From: Arcicella rosea
Lineage (GTDB): Bacteria > Bacteroidota > Bacteroidia > Cytophagales > Spirosomataceae
Direction of reading: 5' to 3'
Assembly: GCF_040543805.1 (NCBI RefSeq)
Contig: NZ_JBEUMS010000014.1
Span: 149,142 to 213,141 of the forward strand
DNA: 64,000 nt
Shown: positions 51,264 to 60,633 of the stretch, in pieces
Layout of the letters: each line of letters begins with the position of its first letter
How positions within the stretch are numbered: position 1 is the stretch's first letter
Notes under the pieces: generated by a model
Seen by the model: the letters and a program-made list of their open reading frames with translations, nothing else
Told to the model about the DNA's origin: nothing
The model's database searches: none
Made by a program: the position numbers and the translations under genes

Positions 51264-52694
51264 ATGAAAAAATCCTTACCACTCTTCATCCTTTGTATTT
51301 TTCTCTGTCGTATGAGCTTTGCTCAACAAGAAATTGTGAATGAACTCAACCAGAAGTATGTAAAATACACGGCTATTTCTGATAAAATTTGGCAATTAGC
51401 AGAACCGGGTTATTTAGAAGATAAAACCTCAGAATTATTAATTTCCGAATTAACCAGTGCTGGCTTTGAAGTAAAAAGAGGCGTTGGCGAAATGACAACT
51501 GCTTTTGTCGCTACTTATGGTTCGGGATATCCGACGATAGGTATTTTGGCTGAAATGGATGCTTTGCCCGGTTTGTCGCAAGAAGCTGTTCCCTATCGAA
51601 AAGCAAAATACGTAAATGCCTATGGACATGGTTGCGGCCATAATCTTTTTGGAGTAGGTTCGGTAGCAGCGGCGATTGCTACTAAAAACTGGATGGAAAA
51701 AGCCAAAATCAAAGGAACAATTCGTCTCATTGGTACCCCTGCCGAAGAAGGTGCTGGCGGAGGCAAAACCTATTTGGTGAAAGAAGGCGTATTCAAAGAC
51801 ATTGATGCAGTTTTGCATTGGCATCCAGGTGATAATAATAATGCAAGTCCGAATTCTTCATTAGCGTACAGAGTCGCCAATTTTAGTTTTTCTGGCTTGG
51901 CGGCACACGCTTCAGCGAGTCCCGAAAAAGGGCGTTCGGCTTTGGATGCCGTTGAAGCCATGAATTATATGGTAAACCTCATGCGTGAACATATTTCGCC
52001 CGAAACAAGGATTCATTATGTCATCAAAAACGGTGGGCTAACGTCGAACATCGTTCCTGATTATGCCATGGTAGAATATACCATCAGAAATCCAACAGCA
52101 CAAGGTTTAGAAGAAATCTGGAAAAGATTAATGAAAACCGCAGAAGCAGCCGCTTTGGGAACAGAAACAAAAATGAGCTACGAAATTTTGGCAGGTCTTT
52201 ATAATTTATTGCCCAACGATGTATTAGCCAAAGAAATGCAAAAGAGCTTAGAAAAAGTAGGCGGAGTAAAATATACCCCAGAAGAAACCGAGTTTGCAGA
52301 AAAAATTCGTTTGACCGTCAATTCACAAAGCCTTGCCCCACTTACTGCTGCACAAGAAGTAAAACCCTATACTTCTGGCTTAGCATTTCCAGCTTCAACG
52401 GATGTAGGCGATGTTAGTTGGGTTACACCAACAGCAGGTTTATCAACCGCTACTTGGGTGACGGGCGTACCAGCACACAGTTGGCAAGCTGTTGCTTGTA
52501 ACGGCATGAGTATCGGGCATAAAGGAATGATAAATGCCGCAGAAACGATTGCATTAACGGCTCAAAATTTGTTCAAAGACACTAAATTAATCGAACAATC
52601 GAAAGAAGAATTATACAAAAGACGTGGTGCCAAAGTTTTTGAATACAAATCTTTAGCAGGCGACAGAAAGCCACCTTTGGATTATAGAAAGTAA
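51264..52694 (+). CDS. M20-family metallopeptidase/amidohydrolase (AbgB-like), secreted
   Basis: 476 residues with a signal peptide ending near residue 20 (SFAQ). Zinc-binding features of the M20 family are seen: AEMDALPG (96-103), GHGCGHNLFG (121-130), the catalytic Glu in PAEEGAGGG (159-167) and LHWHPGD (184-190). The dimerisation lid region contains HASASPEKGRSALDA. It resembles the aminobenzoyl-glutamate utilisation subunit B and IAA-amino-acid hydrolase group that cleaves amide bonds of N-acyl amino acids. Substrate unknown. Confidence 0.87.
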   Translation: MKKSLPLFILCIFLCRMSFAQQEIVNELNQKYVKYTAISDKIWQLAEPGYLEDKTSELLISELTSAGFEVKRGVGEMTTAFVATYGSGYPTIGILAEMDALPGLSQEAVPYRKAKYVNAYGHGCGHNLFGVGSVAAAIATKNWMEKAKIKGTIRLIGTPAEEGAGGGKTYLVKEGVFKDIDAVLHWHPGDNNNASPNSSLAYRVANFSFSGLAAHASASPEKGRSALDAVEAMNYMVNLMREHISPETRIHYVIKNGGLTSNIVPDYAMVEYTIRNPTAQGLEEIWKRLMKTAEAAALGTETKMSYEILAGLYNLLPNDVLAKEMQKSLEKVGGVKYTPEETEFAEKIRLTVNSQSLAPLTAAQEVKPYTSGLAFPASTDVGDVSWVTPTAGLSTATWVTGVPAHSWQAVACNGMSIGHKGMINAAETIALTAQNLFKDTKLIEQSKEELYKRRGAKVFEYKSLAGDRKPPLDYRK

Positions 52695-52708
52695 TTAGCA
52701 TTAAATAA

Positions 52709-52745
52709 CTCTCTGTGATTCTGTGGCACACAGAATCACAGAGAG
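52709..52745. terminator. 17-bp perfect hairpin after the M20 gene
   Basis: CTCTCTGTGATTCTGTG (52709-52725) and CACAGAATCACAGAGAG (52729-52745) with a three-base loop. No T run follows on the plus strand. Confidence 0.6.
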
Positions 52746-52810
52746 AAACAAAAATCTTTGATTACTAAAGGGATATTTTTTGTAATTTGCTATTAAAATA
52801 ATTCAAGGAT

Positions 52811-53074
52811 ATGCAAACACTAACATATAATTTTGATAAGCGTATAGAGCAGTCAATTATGATGCTTCGTCAACAAAAACACCTTGCAGGTTTTCCTTTT
52901 ATGATTGAAGGGAAGGGGGAACTATCTTTAAATCAAGCCTACATGGAATACCCTGATGGTCATATTGAAATTGTGGAGTTTAGTAATGATTTTAGAGATT
53001 ACTCATCTGTTAGAAAATTAAGTAATACTGAGGTTGCTATTATCCGCTCAAAATATCATCTTGAAAATGCCTAA
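52811..53074 (+). CDS. Small protein paired with a zeta-like toxin (possible antitoxin)
   Basis: 87 residues, no recognised family. A predicted N-terminal helix (FDKRIEQSIMMLRQQKHL) is followed by short beta-strands (FMIEGKGELSLNQAYMEY, HIEIVEFSND) and a C-terminal helix (EVAIIRSKYHL). Its last eight bases overlap the start of the zeta-like kinase gene, the arrangement of toxin-antitoxin pairs with the antitoxin first. No DNA-binding motif is evident. The antitoxin role rests on position only. Confidence 0.6.
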   Translation: MQTLTYNFDKRIEQSIMMLRQQKHLAGFPFMIEGKGELSLNQAYMEYPDGHIEIVEFSNDFRDYSSVRKLSNTEVAIIRSKYHLENA

Positions 53075-53687
53075 TTTATTTGTCATAACTGGTGCAAATG
53101 GAGCAGGGAAATCAACACTTTCAAAAGACTTACTTCCTCTTGAATTTTCATTATTAGACGTTTTCGATGGAGACAAATTCTTTGTTGAAAAGTTAAAAAC
53201 AATATTTCCTTCTCAAATAAAATCACCCAAATATGCAAGGGACTCGGCCTTTCAAGCAACTGTTGAGGCATTTGAACGTTTAGTAGAAAATGCAATCAAA
53301 GAGAACAAAAATTTTGCTTACGAAGGACATTTTAGCACACCTTCTCCATGGACAACTATTGAACAATTCAAAATAGCAGGCTATAGAATTACGATGTTTT
53401 TTCTAATGGTTGATAACGTAGAGTTATCTCAAAAAAGGGTATCAGAAAGAGTTAAAACAGGTGGACATTATGTTACTTCTAAAGAAATTGAGAAAAATTA
53501 TTACGGAAATCTTATACAACTAAATTCTCATTTTGATCTATTAGATGAGTTGATTATAGCTGATAATTCACAACTTAATTCTCCAAGTTTATTGTTCCAT
53601 TATTCGAATCAGGAGCAATTATTTAAACAAAGTTTATTGCCCAATTGGTTTGAAACATACTTGACAAAGATTTGTTTTCCTTCATAG
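53067..53687 (+). CDS. Zeta-toxin-like P-loop kinase
   Basis: 206 residues from ATG 53067. Walker A GANGAGKST (9-17), then DVFDGDKFF (31-39) in the position of the zeta substrate-binding Asp, FAYEGHFS (83-90), and a lid with QKRVSERVKTGGHYV (122-136) supplying two Arg. The order matches zeta toxins and related kinases of the same fold; zeta phosphorylates UDP-N-acetylglucosamine to block cell-wall synthesis. The substrate here is not proven. Overlap with the 87-residue gene suggests coupled expression. Confidence 0.78.
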   Translation: MPNLFVITGANGAGKSTLSKDLLPLEFSLLDVFDGDKFFVEKLKTIFPSQIKSPKYARDSAFQATVEAFERLVENAIKENKNFAYEGHFSTPSPWTTIEQFKIAGYRITMFFLMVDNVELSQKRVSERVKTGGHYVTSKEIEKNYYGNLIQLNSHFDLLDELIIADNSQLNSPSLLFHYSNQEQLFKQSLLPNWFETYLTKICFPS

Positions 53688-53719
53688 AATCACAATTCAC
53701 TTACTCACAATTATAAAAC

Positions 53720-54061
53720 ATGTACAAAGTTTACGGCATTGCCAATTGCGACACCATGAAAAAAGCCATGACTTGGCTAAAAGAAAATGATATTCCTTTT
53801 GAATTTCATGATTATAAAAAGAAAGGTATTGATAAAGAAAAAGTACAAGAATGGCTCACACAAAAGCCTTGGGATGTATTAATTAACCGTGCAGGAACCA
53901 CTTGGAAAAAACTCAGCGAAGAAGAAAAAGCAACAGATGCTGAAACAGCTACTGAATTGATGTTAGCAAAACCTTCCATGATTAAACGACCAATTATTGA
54001 AGGCGACAATATCGTAATGATGGGCTTTAATGTTGATAATTATCAAGAAGTTTTTAAGTAG
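53720..54061 (+). CDS. ArsC/Spx-family thioredoxin-fold protein (YffB-like)
   Basis: 113 residues. Starts YKVYGIANCDTMKKAMTWL with one active Cys (C10) instead of CxxC, which is the YffB-like branch of the ArsC family. A C-terminal SMIKRPIIEGDNIVMMGFN is also typical. Such proteins may act on glutathione or other thiols; arsenate reduction is unlikely because no arsenic genes are near. Single gene with a strong terminator. Confidence 0.88.
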   Translation: MYKVYGIANCDTMKKAMTWLKENDIPFEFHDYKKKGIDKEKVQEWLTQKPWDVLINRAGTTWKKLSEEEKATDAETATELMLAKPSMIKRPIIEGDNIVMMGFNVDNYQEVFK

Positions 54062-54102
54062 GTAATTTCTTTTCAGAAACAAATATGAAAGGAGTAAATC
54101 AA

Positions 54103-54149
54103 CAAAGGTTACGTAAAAATGGATATAATTCCATTTTACGTAACCTTTG
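54103..54149. terminator. Bidirectional terminator
   Basis: CAAAGGTTACGTAAAA and TTTTACGTAACCTTTG form a long stem with flanking ATGGA/TCCAT pairs. TTTTAAT follows on the plus strand. Confidence 0.85.
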
Positions 54150-54172
54150 TTTTAATATTCAAATTCTTTAAA

Positions 54173-54898
54173 TTAATTAGAACGAACTTCTCCTCCTAAA
54201 TTCGATTTAACGTTTCTTTGGGCAGGATTCCCTTTATAATTAATCGTTCCGCCAGTCCATGCTGAAGCGTCTAATGTTTTGCTTGCACTTACCTGTGCAA
54301 CGCCTCCAGTATTGGCTTTTATTTCTATGTCTTCACTTACTAAATTATAAGCATACAATTCGCCTCCAGTATTTACTCTTGTTTGCTGAAATTGCGCTTT
54401 ACCTTCTAGGTTTACAATAGCACCTTGTACACTCGATAATTCTAAATTATTAACATTTACATTCAATTTCACCGTTGCCCCAGATGTTGCATCTATCAAT
54501 AAACGATTGCCCGATAATGTCTGTTGTGCTTCTAATTCTGCTCCACGACCTACTTTAATGCTTGATAATTCACTGATATATTCTACTCTTACTTTAAATA
54601 ACTTCTGCGTACTGGCTTTCCTTTTGTTATTATCTTTATCGGTCAATTGTTTGAAGATTTTAGTTTTAACCGAAAGCTCATCTCCCGAAACAGCTACTGT
54701 TAAATCTTCAAGATTTGCACCATTCAAAGCTTCTGTTGTTATTTTATTCACTTTGCCTTTTACTAATTCTACTTGCATAATGCCTTGCATATCTATTTTG
54801 CTGAACGACTGCAAAGTAACATCTTGACTTTGTTGCGCTAAAACGATTGTCGAAACAGTTGTCAGTAATAATGCGAATACACTTCTTATTTTTCTCAT
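54173..54898 (-). CDS. Head GIN domain protein (DUF2807), secreted
   Basis: 241 residues from the ATG at 54896-54898 (the frame is open to 54952; the signal peptide SVFALLLTTVSTIVLAQ fixes this start). The mature part is a head GIN/DUF2807 beta-helix: FSKIDMQGIMQVELVKG near the start, then repeats such as LLIDATSGATVKLNVNVNNLELSSVQGAIVNL with an S/G-A-x-V-x-L rhythm. Found across Bacteroidota as periplasmic or surface proteins of unknown role, probably carbohydrate or adhesin-like. Confidence 0.85.
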   Translation of the reverse strand: MRKIRSVFALLLTTVSTIVLAQQSQDVTLQSFSKIDMQGIMQVELVKGKVNKITTEALNGANLEDLTVAVSGDELSVKTKIFKQLTDKDNNKRKASTQKLFKVRVEYISELSSIKVGRGAELEAQQTLSGNRLLIDATSGATVKLNVNVNNLELSSVQGAIVNLEGKAQFQQTRVNTGGELYAYNLVSEDIEIKANTGGVAQVSASKTLDASAWTGGTINYKGNPAQRNVKSNLGGEVRSN

Positions 54899-55097
54899 AT
54901 CCTTAATTTGCTTATTGTGAATGATTTGTTGAAAACTATCACTTAGATGCAAAAAAGAACGCTCAGGTTGTATGGATTAGTACTTAAAATCTTCATAAAA
55001 CAAGATTTCCGTACATTAAAGCATCGGTTTTACCCTAAATCTTGCTCTAACATACGGAAATACAGCTTAACATTTGTATAGTTTAACCTTAATATAA

Positions 55098-58000
55098 TTA
55101 ATTCCGCCCAATCACAAGAGGAATAACTTTCAGTGAATTATCAGCAATAATTCTTAAGAAAAATGTACCTGAATTTTGTTTTGATACGTCAAATTCAGCA
55201 CTATACTTTCCATCATTTTTTATTAATTCTTTAGACGAAACCGTTACTCCCATAATGTTTATCATTTCTGCATAAACATATTTTGGATTGTTGGGCGTGC
55301 TAAATTCTACTTTAAACGATTCTGGTGCTGGGTTCGGATAAATCCTTGCCGTTTCTACCGAATTTATTTCTTCATCAGTGGCAGTTACGGTGAAAGTATA
55401 GCCTTCAGAGAAAACAGAACAACCGTTTACATCCGTTACTTTCGCCATGTAAACACCCGTTTGAAGTGGAACAATAGTATTAGTAGTTGCATCAGTAATA
55501 ATATTCCCGCTCAAGTACCAAACTGGATTTGAACCAGAAGATAGACTTAATGTTGTACCATCTAATTTTACTGCTGGAATTACTGGTGCAATCACTGTAC
55601 CCGTAATCGCCGTAGAAGTAGCCGAGCAAAATCCATTCTCTGTAACTTTTACACTATAATTACCTGTTTTTTCTACTGAATAAGTCGTTGAGGTTGCTCC
55701 CGAAATATTTTGACCGTTCAACAACCATTGGTAGGTATAATTTGTACCTGTGCTAGCTGTTAATAATTTTGAATCATCCTGACAAATACTGAATGAACTT
55801 GAAGGCGTAATGGTTACTTTCGGAGCGGCTTGTGTAGTGATTGGCACTTCTACTCTGTTACTTGGACAACCATAAGATTTTACTTTCATATCGTACAAAT
55901 AATAATAACCCGTTTTAATCGTCGAACCATTAAATACTGCTCCAGTAATACTGATTACGTTAGGAATCGTGAATGGATAACCAACAATATCAGTTCCAGA
56001 AACGGTTGAATTGGCATTCAGGTTTGTTCTATAAATAGAAGCTCCATCTGTACATTCCTGTGATAAAATATAGGTTCCAGCCGCAGGAATTGACAAATTC
56101 AAAGGCAAGACAATTCCTTGGTCAGTTAAATCATCTATCAATTGATTACTCGAACGTGTTGAATTGGCTGTAGTACGAGTTGGCGTTACATCCAATGTTA
56201 CTGATGAAATTGGCGTAGAATCTGACTGACGATAAATGGTAAAAGTAATTTTTCCAGCCGTTCCGATATATACTCTTGCACTTTCAATCACCAAAGGAGT
56301 TTGAGTAACAATGATTGGTTCTGGTCCGAAGGTTTCATAATAAGTACCTCCGCCAAAAGCATATTTATCTTTAGCTCCGACCGAACCTGAAATATCATTT
56401 ACTCCGACATAAATTTTAGAGGCTGTAGTTGGCTTATTAAATGTGCCAGTATTTCCTGTGAACAATAAATTTCCACCTGTTTGGGCATCATACCAAAGTA
56501 AAGTAGATGTTTCTGTGCCTTTTACACTCAAAGCAGTTGCGCCTTCACAAACTGTAGCTTGAGCTGTTGTTGGTGCTGTTGAAGCGGTTACTTGTCGGAC
56601 AAAACTTTTACTATTATTAGTAATATCTTGGTCGGGTGATAAATTTACTTTTACTTCAAAAGTATAACTAGCACCTACTTTTGCTGTGAAACTTCCATCT
56701 AATACAAGCGTTCCTTCGCTAAAAGTACTTAGTTGATTTTTGTATGTCCCTGTAAGTGTGGCTACAATACTTGTTCCATCTAAAACTTTTACTGTAACAG
56801 GAATATTTTGTTGAGCCGTTGTTCCAATATTTCTCAAAGAAACAGAAACCGTACCCGACGATGAAGCACAGAAAGTATTTGTTTCAGGTTTGATTAAATC
56901 AACTACGGCAATATCAATACTTGGACGAACAAATTCAATTTTATAATCTTGCGTAACTCCCTGAGCATAAGTTCCACAGCTACTAATGTTGGCAGTTCCT
57001 AAGTTTTCAGCAACAATCACTCTTACAAGTGTACTGTTTCCAATTGTTAAACCCGAAGGGGCAGTTATTGTAGCTTTAAAAGTAGTTACTCCTACAAGTT
57101 CTCCAGAACTTGTAGCTAATTCTGTAGCTTCTTCAAATGTACCATTCGCATTCCAGTCAACATAAACATTTACTTTTTTTGTCGAAGTACCTTTTAAACT
57201 AATTTCTAAAGGAATACTTTGTGAAGAAGCAATTTTATAATCAGCCGTCAAGTCGCCTAGTTTTACACTTTCAATATTGTTTTGAATCGTCGTTGGTGTA
57301 GAAGCACAGTATTCTGTACCGCCAATTCCGCTAAGAATCAAAGCATAATCTTGTGTATTATTTTTTAAAGTACTTTTATGGCTAACTGTAATGGTATAAC
57401 TTTTTCCAGGAATTGCATTTGGAATCAGAATTTGTTCAACATTATCTCTGATATTATCTCCTCTTGTTGCCACCGCACTTGGCTGGTCAGGGTTCAAAAT
57501 AAAAGGCAAAGAAGTATTGCTTCCATCCGAAATTCTAATGTCTAAATCATTAATCAATTTGGGAGTACGATTATTCAAATTGGCAACACTTGCAGTCGTA
57601 ACTGTTCCTTCTGGGTCTGTCCAGCAAATAGTTGCTGTTACTGCACCTTTTCCAGAAGCTGTTACTTTTTGCGTAAAAGTAGCTCCATTAGCCAAGGTTC
57701 TTTCTGAAATGTCGTAAGATTTATCAGCATTCAGAATTACTTTCGCCGCTTTTTCCATGTTCAACAAACCCCAGCCATAGATATAATCTGGACCAGCATT
57801 TCCCGCATCATCAGCCGTGTGTAATACTAAACCCTTCAATGTTGAAGAGCGCATCAATAAACCATCATTTTTTTGAGCATACAATTCTTGTAACAGCAGA
57901 ATACTTCCTGCAGCTTGTGGTGACGACATTGAAGTACCACTATAAATCGTATAACTAGAATTAGAAGCATTAGAGCTTGAAAGCAGATTTACACCAACCG

Positions 58001-59051
58001 CTACAATATCAGGTTTAATTCTACCATCATCTGTTGGTCCCCAACTACTAAAAGACGAGATTTTAATATCAGAAGATTGCTGAGGTGCTTTTCCATTTGT
58101 ACCACTAACAGCACCAACAGTTAAAATATTTTTAGCTGTACTGGTTGTTGCTAAAATATCATAGCCATCATTCTTACTTCTTGCTACCGAACTCGTATCG
58201 CTTGAAGTACCTAAATAATAATACTCACCAGCAGAAGGCCCTGTTTCATCACGATTATTTCCTGCTGATTTTACGATAAGATAATATGGCGCATTATTGG
58301 CAATTTTATCCCAAGATTGCGTATTGCTGTCGTAAAATCCAAATTTATAATCTTCTGTTTGGCTGATACTTGTGTTGCCATACCATGACCATCGACTACG
58401 AGTATCGTCATAACTCCAACCTGCTAAAAAGCCATAAGAGTGATTGGACACTAATAATCCCGTAGCAGCAGCAGTCATTTCAGCATTATCACTGGTAAAA
58501 TCCCAAGCTTTTAAACTTGCTCCAAAAGACATTCCTCTGGCAAGTGGCGAAACGCCCTGTGCTATCAATGTACCTGCTACGTGTGTGGCATGAATATTCG
58601 TGCCTGTTGTTTTATCTTGTTGAGTCACCCTCGATGTTAACTCTTGATGGGTTGAAAGTACTGCACCACCATCCCAGATGCCTAATTTGTTTTTAACAGA
58701 AGCACTACTTCCATTCAAGGATAAGCCCAAAGAACCTCCTGAATAAAGCTGGTCGGTACGAGTAGTTGCGGCGGCTTGCGCATTACTTTCTGTGGCTAAG
58801 TAAAGCGGATGTCCTGTTTCATCAATTCCATATAATTTAAAAAAACGGTTGTTCTTTAAATTGCCACTCAATTGCCATTTCTTTTCTGTAGCGATTTTTA
58901 CGGCTTTTTGATAGTTATTATCTTGAACTGTAGATAATTCCGAAGATAAACTTTGTAGTCTTTTTTGTTGAGAACTATTGTACAATTCTCTTTCTTGCCC
59001 GAAGGAAGTAAATACTAAAAGTAAGAGTGTCAGTGTAAGTAGTTGTTTCAT
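55098..59051 (-). CDS. T9SS-secreted subtilisin-like serine protease (S8) with GEVED domain
   Basis: 1317 residues. Signal peptide (1-18). S8 domain about 100-440 with triad D127 (LGIWDGG), H157 (HATHVAG) and S374 (SGTSMSSP). Then a proprotein-convertase-like sandwich, a GEVED-type domain (YKIASSQSIPLEIS, VNVYVDWNANGTF), a CARDB-like domain (about 700-810), an Ig-like sugar-binding region and an Ig-like repeat region. It ends in a Por C-terminal sorting domain (ARIYPNPAPESFKVEF, SGTFFLRIIADN) that sends it through the type IX secretion system to the surface. Probably digests extracellular protein. Confidence 0.9.
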   Translation of the reverse strand: MKQLLTLTLLLLVFTSFGQERELYNSSQQKRLQSLSSELSTVQDNNYQKAVKIATEKKWQLSGNLKNNRFFKLYGIDETGHPLYLATESNAQAAATTRTDQLYSGGSLGLSLNGSSASVKNKLGIWDGGAVLSTHQELTSRVTQQDKTTGTNIHATHVAGTLIAQGVSPLARGMSFGASLKAWDFTSDNAEMTAAATGLLVSNHSYGFLAGWSYDDTRSRWSWYGNTSISQTEDYKFGFYDSNTQSWDKIANNAPYYLIVKSAGNNRDETGPSAGEYYYLGTSSDTSSVARSKNDGYDILATTSTAKNILTVGAVSGTNGKAPQQSSDIKISSFSSWGPTDDGRIKPDIVAVGVNLLSSSNASNSSYTIYSGTSMSSPQAAGSILLLQELYAQKNDGLLMRSSTLKGLVLHTADDAGNAGPDYIYGWGLLNMEKAAKVILNADKSYDISERTLANGATFTQKVTASGKGAVTATICWTDPEGTVTTASVANLNNRTPKLINDLDIRISDGSNTSLPFILNPDQPSAVATRGDNIRDNVEQILIPNAIPGKSYTITVSHKSTLKNNTQDYALILSGIGGTEYCASTPTTIQNNIESVKLGDLTADYKIASSQSIPLEISLKGTSTKKVNVYVDWNANGTFEEATELATSSGELVGVTTFKATITAPSGLTIGNSTLVRVIVAENLGTANISSCGTYAQGVTQDYKIEFVRPSIDIAVVDLIKPETNTFCASSSGTVSVSLRNIGTTAQQNIPVTVKVLDGTSIVATLTGTYKNQLSTFSEGTLVLDGSFTAKVGASYTFEVKVNLSPDQDITNNSKSFVRQVTASTAPTTAQATVCEGATALSVKGTETSTLLWYDAQTGGNLLFTGNTGTFNKPTTASKIYVGVNDISGSVGAKDKYAFGGGTYYETFGPEPIIVTQTPLVIESARVYIGTAGKITFTIYRQSDSTPISSVTLDVTPTRTTANSTRSSNQLIDDLTDQGIVLPLNLSIPAAGTYILSQECTDGASIYRTNLNANSTVSGTDIVGYPFTIPNVISITGAVFNGSTIKTGYYYLYDMKVKSYGCPSNRVEVPITTQAAPKVTITPSSSFSICQDDSKLLTASTGTNYTYQWLLNGQNISGATSTTYSVEKTGNYSVKVTENGFCSATSTAITGTVIAPVIPAVKLDGTTLSLSSGSNPVWYLSGNIITDATTNTIVPLQTGVYMAKVTDVNGCSVFSEGYTFTVTATDEEINSVETARIYPNPAPESFKVEFSTPNNPKYVYAEMINIMGVTVSSKELIKNDGKYSAEFDVSKQNSGTFFLRIIADNSLKVIPLVIGRN

Positions 59052-59274
59052 GATATTTACTTGTTAATGGATAGGTAACACTTCTCCGAAAATAAGGATT
59101 CTGTGTTGTTAGACAACCACAATCTACGAAGCGTTGCGTTGTTGTTAGATTATTCTTTTACTTAATCTTTTTAAACCTACGATTATCAAGTGATTATAGC
59201 TTTAGTGATGAAAATGTATAAAAAACAAAAAGGAAATTACTCTTTTTTAGGCAAAGTAAAAACTGCATAAAAAC

Positions 59275-59322
59275 AAAGCTGTACCAAGAAGCCCCAGAAT
59301 TAGGGTTTCCTTGTACAGCTTC
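59275..59322 (-). terminator. Terminator of the sigma factor operon
   Basis: AAGCTGTAC and GTACAGCTT with further pairing (GGAAACCCTAATTCTGGGGCTTC on the minus strand). A T-rich tail lies downstream on the minus strand. Confidence 0.7.
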
Positions 59323-59349
59323 ACAAATAAAAAAATCATCAATCCTTAG

Positions 59350-59595
59350 CTAAACAACTAAGACCTGATGATTTTCTTTATAGTTTCTCGAATACGCAAG
59401 AATATTGTCTATGCTTCTTTCGGAAGGTTGTTGAAAGCTTTTATCCAGACCTGCTTTCACATCAAGCATATCTAAATAAAATTCTAGCATCTCAGAATCA
59501 TGGACTAGTCCGTCCTGAATCATAAGATTTTCCTCTTCCGTTGTTTCTTGATAGACGTAACGGATAACGTCATGCTGCGTAAAGGTTTGTATCAT
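59350..59595 (-). CDS. Small protein overlapping the sigma factor gene (possible anti-sigma)
   Basis: 81 residues, acidic and helical: HDVIRYVYQETTEEENLMIQDGL, then DSEMLEFYLDMLDVKAGLD. The pattern resembles the N-terminal region of anti-sigma factors without the zinc ligands or a membrane segment. It overlaps the last 26 bases of the sigma gene, so the two are translated together. A sigma-regulatory role is inferred from this arrangement only. Confidence 0.7.
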   Translation of the reverse strand: MIQTFTQHDVIRYVYQETTEEENLMIQDGLVHDSEMLEFYLDMLDVKAGLDKSFQQPSERSIDNILAYSRNYKENHQVLVV

Positions 59596-60172
59596 AGCTC
59601 GGAGAATGTTTACTCATCATTTTGCGTAGATTTATCAACGCATAACGCATTCTTCCTAGTGCCGTGTTAATGCTTACGCCTGTAGCGTCTGCAATTTCCT
59701 GAAAACTCATATCTTCGTAATGACGCATCACAAGCACTTCTCTTTGCGTGTCAGGAAGACGTTTAATCAGGTCTCTTAGATGTGCGTGCGATTCTTCACG
59801 AATTTGCAAATCTTCGTAAGAATCTTCTGCAAAATCTAATGTATTAAACACACTGCTACCATCTTCGAATACGACATTTGGATAGCGTTTATCACGACGG
59901 AAATAGTCAATCGCCATGTTGTGTGCAATTCTAAGCACCCAAGGCAAAAACTTTCCTTCATCATTGTATTTTCCCGAACGAAGCACGTCAACAGCTTTAA
60001 TGAAAGTATCTTGCATTAAATCTTCGGCCACGAAGGTGTCTTTAACAATTAAGTAAATCGTAGTATAAACTTTGGATTTGTATCGGCGAACAAGAGTTTC
60101 AAATGCCTTTTCGTCACTGTTTTTTATATAGCGTGATACAAGCTCGCTGTCGTTAACATGGATTTTTTCCAT
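59570..60172 (-). CDS. ECF-type RNA polymerase sigma factor
   Basis: 200 residues. Region 2: DKAFETLVRRYKSKVYTTIYL, FVAEDLMQDTFIKAV and ILRIAHNMAIDYFRR. Region 4: LPDTQREVLVMRHYEDMSFQEIADATGVSINTALGRMRYAL. A typical ECF factor of the RpoE-like class conserved in Bacteroidota, with a consensus promoter 110 bases upstream on the minus strand (60285-60314). The next gene overlaps it. Confidence 0.92.
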   Translation of the reverse strand: MEKIHVNDSELVSRYIKNSDEKAFETLVRRYKSKVYTTIYLIVKDTFVAEDLMQDTFIKAVDVLRSGKYNDEGKFLPWVLRIAHNMAIDYFRRDKRYPNVVFEDGSSVFNTLDFAEDSYEDLQIREESHAHLRDLIKRLPDTQREVLVMRHYEDMSFQEIADATGVSINTALGRMRYALINLRKMMSKHSPSYDTNLYAA

Positions 60173-60633
60173 TTTGATAAATCTATTTAGTTAACGTAAA
60201 GCTTTATATCATATTATATCTCCTATATTTTTATTTTAGTGAATTTTAGAAACTCTTTTTAGTAGTTATTAAGAAAGGTTGATTCAAAGATAGTTGTTGT
60301 AATATTAATTCCAAAAAAAATGCTAAACTTTTTAAAAGCGTTAACAAATATTAACAACATGGTTTTCGTTTAGGCATTCTTTCTTAAATATGTTCTAAAT
60401 ATATACAAAATTTAATCATTGTTGAAGGTTTTCTGACAAAATTTTATTCTTTTGAGCAAAATTGCTCAGTTTCTAATTAAGTTTTATTTCTTAAATTTTG
60501 TTAAAAAATATTACTTTTTATCTTCCGCAAAATCTCAAAAACAATCTTGTTTACCTGTGCTGAAATGTACTGTCCTGAGCCTTCACCAATATTTTTTGTG
60601 TAAATTGCAGTATCAACTAATCTTAATTTCTGT
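60173..60633. other. 461-base divergent intergenic region
   Basis: The region holds the sigma promoter on the minus strand (60285-60314). An open frame at 60452-60637 has no start context and Leu/Phe/Ser-rich translation, and is not taken as a gene. For the plus-strand gene a weak TTG-N19-TAATCTTA (60596-60625) lies too close to its ATG to be convincing. Nothing else is seen. Confidence 0.5.
60285..60314 (-). promoter_or_regulatory. Promoter of the sigma factor operon
   Basis: On the minus strand TTG (complement of 60312-60314), 19 bases, TATCTTTG (complement of 60285-60292). Exact match to the Bacteroidota primary-sigma consensus. The leader would be about 105 bases. Confidence 0.65.

Noticed and set aside
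53720..54061. Arsenate reductase with an arsenic-resistance role
   Set aside because: The protein is the YffB-like branch with one Cys at position 10, and there is no arsenite transporter or ArsR gene nearby.
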